From the NCBI GenBank assembly GCA_964597685.1, contig CAZQZC010000002.1, positions 1 to 40,694 on the forward strand: DNA of 40,694 bases, written 5' to 3'. A program made the translations under genes and the position numbers. Below the pieces are notes generated by a model that searched no databases, was not told where the DNA came from, and saw only the letters and a list, made by a program, of their open reading frames with translations. How positions within the stretch are numbered: position 1 is the stretch's first letter; the number at the start of each line of letters is the position of its first letter. This document shows, piece by piece, positions 7,808-15,692 of the stretch. The stretch is from JBCBTJ01 sp964597685 (GTDB taxonomy: Bacteria > Pseudomonadota > Alphaproteobacteria > Caulobacterales > Hyphomonadaceae).

Positions 7808-8836
7808 TCAACGCGAAGCGGTTGGCGGCGCGTCGTCGTGGACGAGTCGAAAACCGATATGGCTGGCGCCCAGGCCCGTGTCCTGGGCTTGGCGGGCGGC
7901 GGGACGATAGCGCCGGCAATAATTCGGAGCGCAGAGGTAAGAGCCGCCCTTCAACACTTTGACCGGAAAGCCCGGCGTGTTGGGATCGTAGCTTCGCGCC
8001 TCAGGCGGCCCTTGCGGATTGTCCACATCCCTCGGATCGTGGCGCGGGGCGTACCAGTCCGCCGTCCATTCCCACACATTGCCGACAAGATCGTGAACGC
8101 CATAGGTGTTCGCCGAAAAGCAGCCGACGGGCGCGGCGCCCGAGTAACCGTCTTCAGCCGTGTCTACGGCCGGAAAGATCCCCTGCCACGTATTCGCGCG
8201 ATGCTCGCCGTCGGGCGCCAATTCGCGACCGCCCCAAGCGAACACTTCGCCGTCAAGGCCGCCGCGCGCGGCCAATTCGAACTCGGCCTCGGTCGGCAAA
8301 CGTCCGCCGGCCCAGTTTGCGTAAGCCAAAGCGTCCTCAAAGGCGATATGGACGACTGGGTGGGCGTCGAGACCGTCGATGGAGCTTCCCGGCCCGGCCG
8401 GCGCGCGCCAGGACGCGCCCGGAACGTAGGACCACCATAAGCCGCCGGCGCTCGCTTCCGACGGAGCGAAAACAGCGGAGCCGGGCTGCAACATCGCCGC
8501 GGGGGCGCCCGGAATCTTGCTTGGATCAGGTGTGCGCTCCGCCACAGTCACATAGTCTGTGGCGGTGACGAAGTCCGCGAATTGGGCGTTTGTCACTTCA
8601 TGCGCGTCAATCCAGAAGCCGTCGACACGTACGCGACGGGCCGGTCCCTCGTCGCGATAGCCCGCATCGTCGCCCATCACGAACTCAGCGCCCTCAACCC
8701 ACACCGAGCCTCCGAACACCTCCAAGCATTGCACGTCAGTCTTGGCCCCAGGCGAACAAGAGACAGCGCCGATGCACGACAGGCCCGTGATCATTGCGCG
8801 AAACGCGTATCTTATTTTGTACAGACAGTGCGGCAT
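7808..8836 (-). CDS. Formylglycine-generating enzyme (sulfatase-modifying factor family), exported
   Basis: A 342-residue FGE-sulfatase domain protein. FGE oxidises a cysteine in sulfatases to formylglycine, using copper and oxygen. Unlike many relatives annotated only as SUMF1, this one keeps the catalytic cysteine pair: Cys302 and Cys307 in GGSYLCAPNYCRRYR, with the same spacing as Cys336/Cys341 of human FGE. The fold motifs VTNAQFADF, LPTEAEFELAARGG and GNVWEWTADWY are present. The N-terminus is hydrophobic with a possible lipobox (AVSC), suggesting export. The start is uncertain: ATG 8836 or ATG 8794, neither with a clear ribosome site. No sulfatase gene lies in the window. The neighbour on the other side is a divergent lectin-like gene. 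Confidence 0.88.
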   Translation of the reverse strand: MPHCLYKIRYAFRAMITGLSCIGAVSCSPGAKTDVQCLEVFGGSVWVEGAEFVMGDDAGYRDEGPARRVRVDGFWIDAHEVTNAQFADFVTATDYVTVAERTPDPSKIPGAPAAMLQPGSAVFAPSEASAGGLWWSYVPGASWRAPAGPGSSIDGLDAHPVVHIAFEDALAYANWAGGRLPTEAEFELAARGGLDGEVFAWGGRELAPDGEHRANTWQGIFPAVDTAEDGYSGAAPVGCFSANTYGVHDLVGNVWEWTADWYAPRHDPRDVDNPQGPPEARSYDPNTPGFPVKVLKGGSYLCAPNYCRRYRPAARQAQDTGLGASHIGFRLVHDDAPPTASR

Positions 8837-8878
8837 GCCGAACAGACTATCTTTACCATTGGCCGTAAAATAAAGCCC

Positions 8879-10333
8879 GTGAAGTCATATTGCGATTTCT
8901 GCACGCTGAACGGGCGCTATTTGTTCGGAGCATTGGCGCTTGCGATGTTAAGCGGCCACGCTCATGCCGTACGGCTGGAAGCAGGCCAAGCGACGACAAC
9001 CAGCACGTTTGATTCAGCGACATTCACACGTGTCGACTTTCAGGCCGTCTTCGATGAACCGCCGGTCGTCGTCGCCCTTGCAACCACGGAAGGCTCAGAT
9101 TCTTCGGCGCTGCGGATCAGGAACGTCACCAATACAGGATTCGACGTCGCTCCGCTTGAGCCGCCAGGCGACGACGGTCCGCACGTCTCGATGACCATCG
9201 ACTATATCGCCATGGAGCCGGGCGTCGCCACGCTGCCGGGCGGCGAGGTTGTCGCGGCGGGATTTCTGGACACGTCGACAGTGCAACGCGCCGGCGTTGT
9301 GGGCGGCCCGTCGGGGTTCGAAACCTTGAACTTCGGCGCGGCCTTGTCGAATACCGGCGTGGTCCTCGCCGATGTTCAGACCGACAATAGCGAGAGCGGC
9401 GCGCCGCCGGGAGGGCCCTCGCAACCCTGGCTCACCGTCGTCGTGGAAAACCCGACAAACACGACCGCCAGCATCGCGTTGGAGCGCAGCGAAGTCGCCG
9501 CCGGCGTTGTCTCGACCGAGCGCATCGGATGGATCGCCTTTCCAGATCTTGGAACAGGCGCGTTTGCAGCGATCGACGGCGAGAACGTCGAGTGGCGCGC
9601 CAGCCAGACGGCCGACGTCATCGTCGGCTTCGACAATAGCTGCGTTTCTCAAACTTTCTCGCCAACGGCCTGGCCCGACGCCCGGGTCGTGGCGACGAAG
9701 AACAGCCGCGACGGAGGCGACGGCGGCTGGCTGAGGCGGTGCGCCCTTACATCCACGACGATCGGCCTGGTCGTCGACGAGGACGTCGCCAACGATACCG
9801 AGCGGGCCCACACCACGGAGATCGCCGGCGTTCTCGCCTTCTCCCGCAGCTTCCACGCGGACCTGGCGGGCGCGGTTCGGGCGTCGAAGACGGTCAGCCT
9901 CGCCGAAGACCCGGTGAACGGAGACGTGTCGCCCTACGGCGTTCCCGGCGCGCGCGTGCGATACGCGCTGTTCGTTGAGAGCGTCGGCAACGCACCGATA
10001 GATTCCGACACGATCGTCCTAACGGACGAATTACCGAGCGACGTCGCCCTGATTGTTGAAGATATCGAGCCGTCGATCGGCCCGGTTCGATTTTCCGACG
10101 GATCGCCGACCAGCGGGCTGACATTCACCTTTGGATCGCTCGGCGATCCGGACGACGATCTCTCATTTTCGAACGACGACGGCGCAACGTTCACCTACAC
10201 TCCGGTCGCGTCCGGCGACGGCGCGGATCCCGCAGTGACCCATGTGCGCGTCGCGCCAAAGGGGGCGCTCGCCGAGGCGGCGGCGGCTGGCGCGCCCTCG
10301 TTCACGATTGAATTCGACGCCATCGTTCGCTGA
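8879..10333 (+). CDS. Secreted protein with H-type lectin-like and DUF11-like domains
   Basis: A 484-residue exported protein of unknown role. A signal peptide ends near HAHA. Residues about 30-200 resemble the H-type lectin (PF09458) fold in an FTRVDFQAVFDEPPVVVA / SALRIRNVTNTGF pattern, with related sequence continuing to about 290. The C-terminal 140 residues look like a DUF11/isopeptide-type beta-sandwich (RASKTVSLAEDP, VRYALFVESVGN). Such proteins often display carbohydrate- or surface-binding modules. GTG 8879 is chosen because it immediately precedes the signal peptide; its ribosome site is weak. It is divergent from the FGE gene with only 42 bases between starts. Domain calls are by pattern and moderate in certainty. 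Confidence 0.65.
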   Translation: MKSYCDFCTLNGRYLFGALALAMLSGHAHAVRLEAGQATTTSTFDSATFTRVDFQAVFDEPPVVVALATTEGSDSSALRIRNVTNTGFDVAPLEPPGDDGPHVSMTIDYIAMEPGVATLPGGEVVAAGFLDTSTVQRAGVVGGPSGFETLNFGAALSNTGVVLADVQTDNSESGAPPGGPSQPWLTVVVENPTNTTASIALERSEVAAGVVSTERIGWIAFPDLGTGAFAAIDGENVEWRASQTADVIVGFDNSCVSQTFSPTAWPDARVVATKNSRDGGDGGWLRRCALTSTTIGLVVDEDVANDTERAHTTEIAGVLAFSRSFHADLAGAVRASKTVSLAEDPVNGDVSPYGVPGARVRYALFVESVGNAPIDSDTIVLTDELPSDVALIVEDIEPSIGPVRFSDGSPTSGLTFTFGSLGDPDDDLSFSNDDGATFTYTPVASGDGADPAVTHVRVAPKGALAEAAAAGAPSFTIEFDAIVR

Positions 10334-10335
10334 GA

Positions 10336-10366
10336 CCTCCATCGGTCGAAACCGACAGACGGGAGG
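10336..10366. terminator. Two-part hairpin after the lectin-like gene
   Basis: TCGGT (10342-10346) and ACCGA (10351-10355) close a CGAA tetraloop. CCTCC (10336-10340) and GGAGG (10362-10366) extend the stem across an asymmetric internal loop. It starts two bases after the stop codon. No T-tract follows, so termination is uncertain, but it separates this gene from the kinase gene. Confidence 0.35.
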
Positions 10367-10436
10367 CCGACAGGGCGCTTGCGTCGGCGAAGGGAGCGCG
10401 TCATCCTAGGCTAGACCATCGCACGAGGGGCCGGGC

Positions 10437-11894
10437 GTGAGCGACGACCACAATCAGACCTTGCCGCCAGGCTACATGCTCGACATCTACCTGGTCGAGA
10501 AAGTGCTCGGCGCCGGCGGCTTCGGCATCACCTATCTGGCGCGCGACACCCACCTCGACGCGCTGGTCGCGATCAAGGAATACCTGCCCTCGCAAATTTC
10601 GGCGCGCACGGCGAACATGTCCGTCGTGCCGCGCACAGAGCACGAATCCGAGGAATTTCTGAAGGGGCGCGACCGGTTCCTGGACGAGGCGCGGACGCTG
10701 GCGCAATTCGGCGACGCGCCCAGCATCGTCCGCGTGCTGCGCTTCTTTGAGGCCAACGGCACAGCGTACATCGTCATGCAATATGTCGCCGGGCAGACCT
10801 TGGCCCAGCGCATCCGCAGCGCCGGAGGGGCGCTGCCGGCGGAAGAAGCGCGCGGGATCCTCTTGCGGCTGATGGACGGCCTGGAGCGCGTGCACCGCGC
10901 GGGCTTCCTGCATCGCGACATCAAGCCGGGCAATATCTTGCTCGACGCCAGCGGCGCGCCGACGCTTATCGACTTTGGCGCCGCGCGGCTGGCCATCGGC
11001 GCCCGCTCTCAGCCGCTGAGCGTCATCCTGACCGTCGGCTACGCCCCGATCGAGCAATACTCAGAGCATGATGAACAAGGCCCGTTCACCGACATTTACG
11101 GTCTCGCCGCCGTCGGTTACGCGGCTTTGACCGGCGGGGCGCCGCCGGAAGCGACCTTGCGTCGGCGAAACGACCCCTATCAGCCGCTGACGCCGCAAGC
11201 GCAGACCGATACCGAGAAAACGCTCTACGCGGCGATTGATTGGGGCCTGCGACCCGACGAGGAGGAAAGGCCGCAGACCATCGAAGCCTGGCGCGCGGCC
11301 TTCCTATCCGCTGACGCGGCGCCGGCGCTCGAACCTGCAACGGCCGCGCTGGACCCGCCGACACGACCCCACGCCTATCGCCCCCAAACGTCGACGCCAG
11401 CTGCGCCGCCGCAAACCGACCCCGCCTCGAACGCCGGGCGCGGCCGCTTGTTGGCCGGCGGCGCATTCGTCGCCGCAGCCCTGGTGCTGGCCATTGGTTT
11501 GATGTTCAGCGGTGTCATCGACCTGGGCGGCGGGTCGGACACCGATGCGGACCCCAGCGTGGAGGTCGCAGACGCAACCGACCCGGCGCCGTCGCCGAAC
11601 GAGGATTCCGACGCTGCCGACGACGACACCGCCGCCAACGACAGCTCCGGCGAGACGATTCGAGACGAATTCACCGCGACGACGCGCTGGGTCCGATACG
11701 ATCTTCCCGATGAATTGGAGACCGGCCGAACCTTCGGAATCGAGGCCAGCGGACCGTTCCGCGTGCGCATGGACGGCGAGGTTTACCTGATCGACGGCGG
11801 CCTGGCCTTCCCTGCGGCGCTGGCCGACCTGGAGAGTGATTTTCTCGAGTTCAAAGCGGTCGCGGGCTCAGTCGACGTCACGTTCATTTACTGA
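10437..11894 (+). CDS. Membrane-anchored Ser/Thr protein kinase with extracytoplasmic C-terminus
   Basis: A 485-residue Hanks-type kinase. The domain (about residues 12-280) is complete: glycine loop GAGGFG at 25-30, catalytic Lys47 in VAIK, HRD at 159-161 followed by IKPGN, and DFG at 179-181. A Pro/Ala-rich linker leads to one membrane helix at about 338-361. An acidic linker and a C-terminal beta-rich domain of about 80 residues should then sit in the periplasm and may sense a ligand. GTG 10437 follows GAGGGG (10424-10429). With the phosphatase at 19939 and the FHA proteins between, it is the likely writer of the phospho-Thr signals of this region. It ends two bases from the convergent peptidoglycan-binding gene. 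Confidence 0.92.
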   Translation: MSDDHNQTLPPGYMLDIYLVEKVLGAGGFGITYLARDTHLDALVAIKEYLPSQISARTANMSVVPRTEHESEEFLKGRDRFLDEARTLAQFGDAPSIVRVLRFFEANGTAYIVMQYVAGQTLAQRIRSAGGALPAEEARGILLRLMDGLERVHRAGFLHRDIKPGNILLDASGAPTLIDFGAARLAIGARSQPLSVILTVGYAPIEQYSEHDEQGPFTDIYGLAAVGYAALTGGAPPEATLRRRNDPYQPLTPQAQTDTEKTLYAAIDWGLRPDEEERPQTIEAWRAAFLSADAAPALEPATAALDPPTRPHAYRPQTSTPAAPPQTDPASNAGRGRLLAGGAFVAAALVLAIGLMFSGVIDLGGGSDTDADPSVEVADATDPAPSPNEDSDAADDDTAANDSSGETIRDEFTATTRWVRYDLPDELETGRTFGIEASGPFRVRMDGEVYLIDGGLAFPAALADLESDFLEFKAVAGSVDVTFIY

Positions 11895-11896
11895 CG

Positions 11897-12667
11897 TCAC
11901 CCGCGGGTCGCGCAGACAGCGTAGCCGCCCCCCTTCGCCAAGTCGCACCGTTCGCCCCGCAGCGCGTCCTGGCGCGCGATCGCCGCTTCGAGCAGAGCGA
12001 TTGTCGCGTTATCGGCCTTAACAGCGCCCGATGCGCCCGTTTCGTCGGACACGAATTCCTCAAGAGCGCCCCGCGTGCCCGGCCCGAAATCGCCGTCGAT
12101 CACGCCGGAATAATAGCGCAACCGCTCCAAGAGGCGCTGGATACGCTCGACGATGGTCGGATCCGGGCCTGCGGGCTCCTGCGGTTCGGGCGCCACGGCG
12201 GGCGGTGGATCAGGATCGGGATCAGGTTGGGTCACCGGCGGCGGCGGTGGCGGTGGCGGCGGCGGAGGTGGCGGCGGCGGGGGCGGCGCGGCGTTTGGAT
12301 CCGGCAGCGGGTCTCCCGACTCCAATTTATCGTCCGACGTCGGCAGCCAGACGCTGCCATTGCTGCACCTGAAACCCATAAATTCAGACGGCTGCGCCCG
12401 GCGCGCCCGCGTCACATAGGTGTAGCTTATTCGACGGCATGGCCGCGGCGGCCGGCCCATCGATTGCACCGGACCAACTTCCACCTGGCCGCTGCCCGTC
12501 GCGCCAAACCAAGATCGCGACCCGCCGTCCCGCGAGGCGTTCATCAGAAAGTTCAGCTGCCTCTGGATCTCGGCGTAATCATTGGCCGGCATGTTCGGCG
12601 GCGCCTGCGCCTCAGCGACGCCCGCAGCCAGAATCGAACCGGCGAGCAGCACTCCCCTCAGAGACAT
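11897..12667 (-). CDS. Exported proline-rich protein with surface-antigen-like and peptidoglycan-binding domains
   Basis: A 256-residue protein with a signal peptide ending near AEAQA. Residues about 30-110 contain a short module (CRRISYTYV to FRCSNGSVWLP) that resembles the C-terminal part of 17-kDa surface antigens. A matching module is in the lipoprotein encoded two genes upstream. A run of 17 consecutive prolines and a Pro/Asp linker follow. Then comes a PG_binding_1 helical domain (about 170-205; VERIQRLLERLRYYSG, DFGPGTRGALEEF). It is probably periplasmic and bound to the cell wall. Its ATG overlaps the end of the protease gene by ten bases, showing co-transcription. Function is unknown. 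Confidence 0.75.
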   Translation of the reverse strand: MSLRGVLLAGSILAAGVAEAQAPPNMPANDYAEIQRQLNFLMNASRDGGSRSWFGATGSGQVEVGPVQSMGRPPRPCRRISYTYVTRARRAQPSEFMGFRCSNGSVWLPTSDDKLESGDPLPDPNAAPPPPPPPPPPPPPPPPPVTQPDPDPDPPPAVAPEPQEPAGPDPTIVERIQRLLERLRYYSGVIDGDFGPGTRGALEEFVSDETGASGAVKADNATIALLEAAIARQDALRGERCDLAKGGGYAVCATRG

Positions 12668-13434
12668 GAGAGCCGAACCACCGCCGCAGACATGGCGTCC
12701 AGTACGTCCGCCGTAATTCGCCGCCCCTCAGCCCCGGGGACGCCGCCCAGGGGATCGCGCGACTTGCGTTTCACGTCGGCGTAATCAAGCAAGCCGCCGA
12801 GCGCTCGTCCTGCGACGGCGATGCTCGACTGCTCCAGCCCGGAGACGCGTCCGGCGACCATGCCGGAAACATAACCGTTCGCATCGATCAACGGACCGCC
12901 GGATTGGCCGGGCTCCAGGGCGGCGGCGACATCCATAAAGCCAGGCGCTCCAAGACGATCCCCAACGAACCTGGTTGAGGTTACGGTCGCGCCTTCAGTC
13001 GCCTTGCGGATGCCTGGATAGGCGAGCACGGCGGCGACGTCGCCGCCGGACGGTCGTCCGCGCGCGATACGCAAAAACGCCGGCGGCGGCGCGTCAATTT
13101 TCAGAAGCGCGGCGTCGATCCGCGTATCCAGAACCAACAAACTTGCCCGTTCGTCCTCGATCGCCGGCCCCGAGACGCGCACTTGCCGACAATCGGCGAC
13201 GGCGTGGGCGTTGGCGAGCAAGTATCCGTCGGGACTTACAAAGAAGCCGGTCGCCAAGGCGGTGAGGCCGTCTGGCTTCGGGACTTCAAGTTGTTCGCGG
13301 ATCACCTCAACGAACGGCGATTGAACCGATTGCGCCGCCGCGCCCGGCGCCGCGAGCGGGACGCCTGCGGCGGAACAGCCGCAAAGCGTCGCCGCCGCAA
13401 TCGCGACGAACCGGTTCAATACGCCAAACGCCAA
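12658..13434 (-). CDS. Trypsin-like (S1/HtrA-type) periplasmic serine protease
   Basis: A 258-residue serine protease domain without PDZ. The triad is present: His in NAHAVADC, Asp in DTRIDAALLKI and Ser in PGQSGGPLID. The N-terminus is a hydrophobic leader ending LCGC, either a lipobox or a normal signal sequence. TTG 13434 is chosen: it follows GGGG at 13441-13444 and begins directly at the leader, while the longer frame to 13698 would overlap the upstream gene extensively. It is the middle gene of a three-gene minus-strand operon and the third trypsin-like domain of the region. It has no FHA domain, so it may be a soluble or tethered effector. That is inference. Confidence 0.82.
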   Translation of the reverse strand: MAFGVLNRFVAIAAATLCGCSAAGVPLAAPGAAAQSVQSPFVEVIREQLEVPKPDGLTALATGFFVSPDGYLLANAHAVADCRQVRVSGPAIEDERASLLVLDTRIDAALLKIDAPPPAFLRIARGRPSGGDVAAVLAYPGIRKATEGATVTSTRFVGDRLGAPGFMDVAAALEPGQSGGPLIDANGYVSGMVAGRVSGLEQSSIAVAGRALGGLLDYADVKRKSRDPLGGVPGAEGRRITADVLDAMSAAVVRLSCL

Positions 13435-13450
13435 GTCAGCCCCCGTGGAC

Positions 13451-13924
13451 TTAGAGCGGCACCGGCAACCCGTTATCGTCGAGGCAGACGCTATAAGTGT
13501 CGACGATCGGCCCTTGCGGGCCGTTGTAGGTTTCGCGGATCTCTTCGCACTCGCGTCCGGCGTTCTCGAATGTGCGCAGGACCTCGATATTGCCAGAGGT
13601 TCCCGACTGCTCCTCGGTCCAGCTTGCGTTTTCACCGCTTTGAATGGCTTGGGCCAGGGCGGCGTCGCGACGCTCTTTCTCCCGTTCGGAGAGTTCATTC
13701 TCGATCAAGGCGCCCACGGCCGCGCCGGCGACGCCTGCCAGGATGCATTCGGTCGTGTTGCCGCCAAGCGCGGCGCAGCCCAGACCAGCGAGCAATCCGC
13801 CTGCGCCCGCGCCCGTTGCGCCCGTCGGCAGCGATTCGCAGCCAGCCGCCACGAGCGCCATCGCCGACGCGGCGAGCATCGCCGTCCGGCCTTTGCCAAT
13901 TGAAGATACGATAGACGTCGTCAT
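13451..13924 (-). CDS. Glycine-zipper lipoprotein, 17-kDa surface-antigen type
   Basis: A 157-residue lipoprotein. The signal ends at lipobox VAAGC, followed by a glycine-zipper segment (GATGAGAGGLLAGLG, later GVAGAAVGALIENEL) that usually packs in the outer membrane. A charged helix and a C-terminal module (IEVLRTFENAGRECEEIRETY to CLDDNGLPVPL) are typical of Rickettsia 17-kDa antigens. The C-terminal module resembles one in the peptidoglycan-binding protein of the same operon. ATG 13924 is preceded by GGGGTGA and starts the leader precisely. It is first in the minus-strand operon and divergent from the FHA-protease operon, which starts 232 bases away. Confidence 0.82.
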   Translation of the reverse strand: MTTSIVSSIGKGRTAMLAASAMALVAAGCESLPTGATGAGAGGLLAGLGCAALGGNTTECILAGVAGAAVGALIENELSEREKERRDAALAQAIQSGENASWTEEQSGTSGNIEVLRTFENAGRECEEIRETYNGPQGPIVDTYSVCLDDNGLPVPL

Positions 13925-14156
13925 GTGGTCACCCCATTTGCGTTGATAAAACGGCTTGCAATCGCCTGCGCCCTCTGCGCCAGCATCATGCACGTTAGCC
14001 GCACGTGAACAATCGGTAAAAAATGCCAGTAGCAGCGGAATCGTCAAACTCTTCGCGGCGCCGATTATCTGGTCTATGCGATACGTTCGAACGGCTTGCA
14101 TTTGCCACACACATTGAAAGAGTGCTGGCTGCATTGCAGGGGAGACGGAGACCGGG
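13925..14156. promoter_or_regulatory. Divergent promoter region of the two envelope operons
   Basis: These 232 bases separate the lipoprotein gene (minus) from the FHA/pseudoprotease gene (plus) and must carry promoters for both. They contain locally A/T-rich stretches around 14015-14030. I cannot point to a clear -35/-10 pair or operator. Confidence 0.45.
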
Positions 14157-15692
14157 ATGGGGGTGAGAACGATCGGGCGATGGATCGTCGCTGCGGCGGC
14201 GAGTGTTGCGGCGGGCGGTCAGGCGGCGGCGCAATTGCTCGACGAGGACACGGCCAAAGCCTCCACCGTCCGTGTCGAGGTGACCGACCGCGGAGACGTG
14301 GATTATGTCCATAGCGGCGTTGTCATTGCATCGGGTCACGTTGCGACCGTCGAATTGTCCGTGGGCGATTCCGATGCTGTCCACATCATCGACCAAGACG
14401 GGGAACGGCGCGAGGCGGAGGTGGTCGCGACCGATCCCGCGCGCGGTATCGGCATTCTTCGCATTGAAGGCTTCGAAGCGCCTGCCGTAACGTTCGCCCT
14501 TTCCGAAGCGGCGACGGGAGAAGCGGCGACCCTGGTCTACGTGACGCCGCAATCGATTTGGACGAGCTCTAAAGGCGCTGTGGGCGTCACGCCGTCTCCG
14601 GAAGGCGCGTCCATGTTCGATCATGTCGCCCTTGGGCCGTCGTCTGCGTTCGGCGGCGGCGTCTTTGACGCGTGCGGCGGCCTGATCGGGGTTTCAAGAC
14701 CTGAGCCGGGCTATAGTCGACGCAGATTCCGCCGGCAGCGCGCGCCGGAACAGGTAGCGCAGGCCGCCTTCGCCGCCGAGGTTCAGGCTGTCGCCGTGAG
14801 CGCGGGATTGACGCTCGCGGTTGCAGCCGAAGCGTGCGACCCGGTGGTCGACCAAGCCGAAGCGGCCCAAACCGAAGCCGACGAGCGCGCCGCGGAGGTC
14901 GAAGAGAAACGCGCCGAGGCCGAAGCGCGCGCACAAGAAGCCGAAGCGGCCCAGGCCCGCGCAGCCGCCGCCGAAGCGCGCGCCGCAGAATTGCGCGCCC
15001 AAACGGAAGCGACGGAAGCCGAAAAGCAGGCGGCGGAAGAAGCGGCCGAGGCCGCCCGCGCCGAGGCCGACGCCGCTCAAAGATCGGCGGACCTAACGGA
15101 AGCCGATCTCGCCGAAGCCGAGGCTGAACTCGACGCCGCGAACGAGCGGATCGAAGCGCAGGACGAAACAATCGATACGTTGGAGACGCGGGTCATCTTG
15201 ATCGCGGCGATCGGCGGCGGCGTTCTCTTGATCGCGATCCTCATTGCTTGGCTGTTGGTTCGGGCGCGCCAGAAACGCGCCCGTACCGCCGAGTCGCAGG
15301 CCGCCGCCTCCCAAGCCGAGGCCGCACGCGCCGAGCAGGAAGCCGCTGAACTGCGCGCGGTTCCGAAGGCGATCCCCCCGTACAATGATTGTCTTTTGGA
15401 AGGCGCAGGCCGAAATGTCAGCCTGCCGGGCGCCCTCCTGCCGGAGGCGACGGGGGGCGTGATTGTCGGCCGGCACCCGGAGAAAGCGCGCGCGGTCCTC
15501 GAGGCCGAAGACGTTTCCCGCGCCCATGCTCGGTTCTTCGTTCGAGACGATGTGGTGTATCTTGAAGACTTGGGCTCCAGCTTCGGAACATTTGTGCGCG
15601 GCGACCAAATTCAGCAAAATGACGCCGTGCATGTGGAGCCCGGCGACGACGTGAAGCTCGCCAGTCATCGATTCGTGTTCAGGAGGCTTTAA
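14157..15692 (+). CDS. Transmembrane protein: degenerate trypsin-like domain, coiled coil, cytoplasmic FHA
   Basis: A 511-residue single-pass protein. A signal peptide ends near AAAQ. Residues about 30-190 align in pattern with a trypsin/HtrA fold, but the active site is lost: the usual NHV is replaced (VVIASGHVATV) and the usual GNSGGP position reads SAFGGGVFD, without the serine. A long Ala/Glu/Arg coiled coil covers about 230-340. A membrane helix is at about 346-368. A second short Ala-rich helix leads to an FHA domain (about 432-511; VGRHP, SRAHARF, SFGTFV). The protease-like part should be periplasmic and the FHA cytoplasmic. It begins the operon that runs to the phosphatase. It may act as a signalling pseudoprotease. 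Its stop overlaps the next start by one base. Confidence 0.82.
   Translation: MGVRTIGRWIVAAAASVAAGGQAAAQLLDEDTAKASTVRVEVTDRGDVDYVHSGVVIASGHVATVELSVGDSDAVHIIDQDGERREAEVVATDPARGIGILRIEGFEAPAVTFALSEAATGEAATLVYVTPQSIWTSSKGAVGVTPSPEGASMFDHVALGPSSAFGGGVFDACGGLIGVSRPEPGYSRRRFRRQRAPEQVAQAAFAAEVQAVAVSAGLTLAVAAEACDPVVDQAEAAQTEADERAAEVEEKRAEAEARAQEAEAAQARAAAAEARAAELRAQTEATEAEKQAAEEAAEAARAEADAAQRSADLTEADLAEAEAELDAANERIEAQDETIDTLETRVILIAAIGGGVLLIAILIAWLLVRARQKRARTAESQAAASQAEAARAEQEAAELRAVPKAIPPYNDCLLEGAGRNVSLPGALLPEATGGVIVGRHPEKARAVLEAEDVSRAHARFFVRDDVVYLEDLGSSFGTFVRGDQIQQNDAVHVEPGDDVKLASHRFVFRRL

Noticed and set aside
7797..7810. T-loop-like GGTTCGAATC suggesting a tRNA
   Set aside because: No acceptor stem, anticodon arm or CCA fits around it, and it touches the end of the FGE gene.
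12236..12294. GGC/GGT-rich tandem repeat that could be taken for a structural repeat
   Set aside because: It encodes the run of 17 prolines in the peptidoglycan-binding protein, with mixed proline codons, so it is protein low complexity.
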